A stretch of DNA of 14,452 nucleotides, from NCBI GenBank assembly GCA_022508705.1, contig JAFLUO010000042.1, positions 1 to 14,452 on the forward strand. The letters run 5' to 3'. The translations under genes were made by a program, and so were the position numbers. The notes beneath the pieces were generated by a model. It saw only the letters and a list, made by a program, of their open reading frames with translations, did not search any database and was not told where the DNA came from. Positions 14,392 through 14,452 of this stretch are shown in pieces; the first letter of the stretch is position 1, and each line of letters starts with the position of its first letter. The stretch comes from Oscillospiraceae bacterium. GTDB taxonomy: Bacteria; Bacillota; Clostridia; Oscillospirales; Acutalibacteraceae.

Positions 14392-14404
14392 ATGATACAA
14401 TGTT

Positions 14405-14448
14405 CTCCGAAACACACAAAATCTTTGATTTTGATTGTGTTTCGTGAG
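14405..14448. repeat. Long imperfect hairpin at the window edge
   Basis: GAAACACA (14409-14416) pairs with TGTGTTTC (14436-14443), and AAAATC (14418-14423) pairs with GATTTT (14427-14432) around a TTT loop, with a small internal bulge. CTC (14405-14407) and GAG (14446-14448) extend it. It lies 13 bases from the cloverleaf and may be part of the same element or a terminator-like end for a gene beyond the window. There is no T-tract inside the window. Confidence 0.55.
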
Positions 14449-14452
14449 GTTA

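Noticed and set aside
14100..14415. Open frames of 60 (plus) and 81 (minus) codons across the spoVAD end and the non-coding tail
   Set aside because: They overlap spoVAD, the microprotein or the structured elements, lack ribosome sites and have no recognisable motifs.
1..14452. CRISPR arrays, insertion sequences, phage or plasmid genes
   Set aside because: No regularly spaced repeats, transposase or integrase motifs, or phage structural genes were seen; gene content is core chromosomal.

Overview
The window is a core chromosomal segment of a spore-forming, low-to-moderate GC Firmicute. A Clostridia member near the Oscillospiraceae/Ruminococcaceae is my inference. The grounds are a Gram-positive PolC, a SpoVAD sporulation protein, strong Shine-Dalgarno sites, and the compact order pyrH-frr-uppS-cdsA-dxr-rseP-ispG-polC, which is typical of Clostridia.

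Layout. Positions 1-10968 are read on the minus strand. From upstream (right) to downstream (left) they hold pyrH (UMP kinase), frr (ribosome recycling factor), uppS, cdsA, dxr, rseP, ispG and polC, then a two-helix membrane protein resembling DUF3592, then the start of a further membrane-anchored protein cut by the window edge. Junctions are very tight (TAATG, GTGA and ATGA overlaps, gaps of a few bases), so this looks like one long operon. It joins isoprenoid supply (dxr, ispG), the undecaprenyl carrier (uppS), phospholipid precursor (cdsA), membrane proteolysis (rseP), translation recycling (frr), pyrimidine nucleotides (pyrH) and replication (polC). A divergent AT-rich region (10969-11148) separates it from a plus-strand sugar-kinase-like gene with a near-consensus sigma-A promoter. 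That gene converges on comF (minus) at a shared terminator. comF is divergent from spoVAD (plus), which is followed by a 46-codon membrane microprotein and a terminator. The last 120 bases hold two structured non-coding elements.

Main points of interest. (1) PolC is about 190 residues short because the DnaQ-like 3'-5' exonuclease normally inserted in its PHP domain is cleanly absent, while the PHP metal-site residues are all present. (2) The leaders of frr and of the DUF3592-like gene share a repeated hairpin element that runs into the ribosome binding site, with one pairing-preserving change. (3) A 59-base perfect four-way-junction (cloverleaf) element and an adjacent long hairpin lie at 14333-14448. 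(4) An unrecognised 46-residue membrane protein is coupled to spoVAD.

All functional calls come from reading motifs. No database search was possible.
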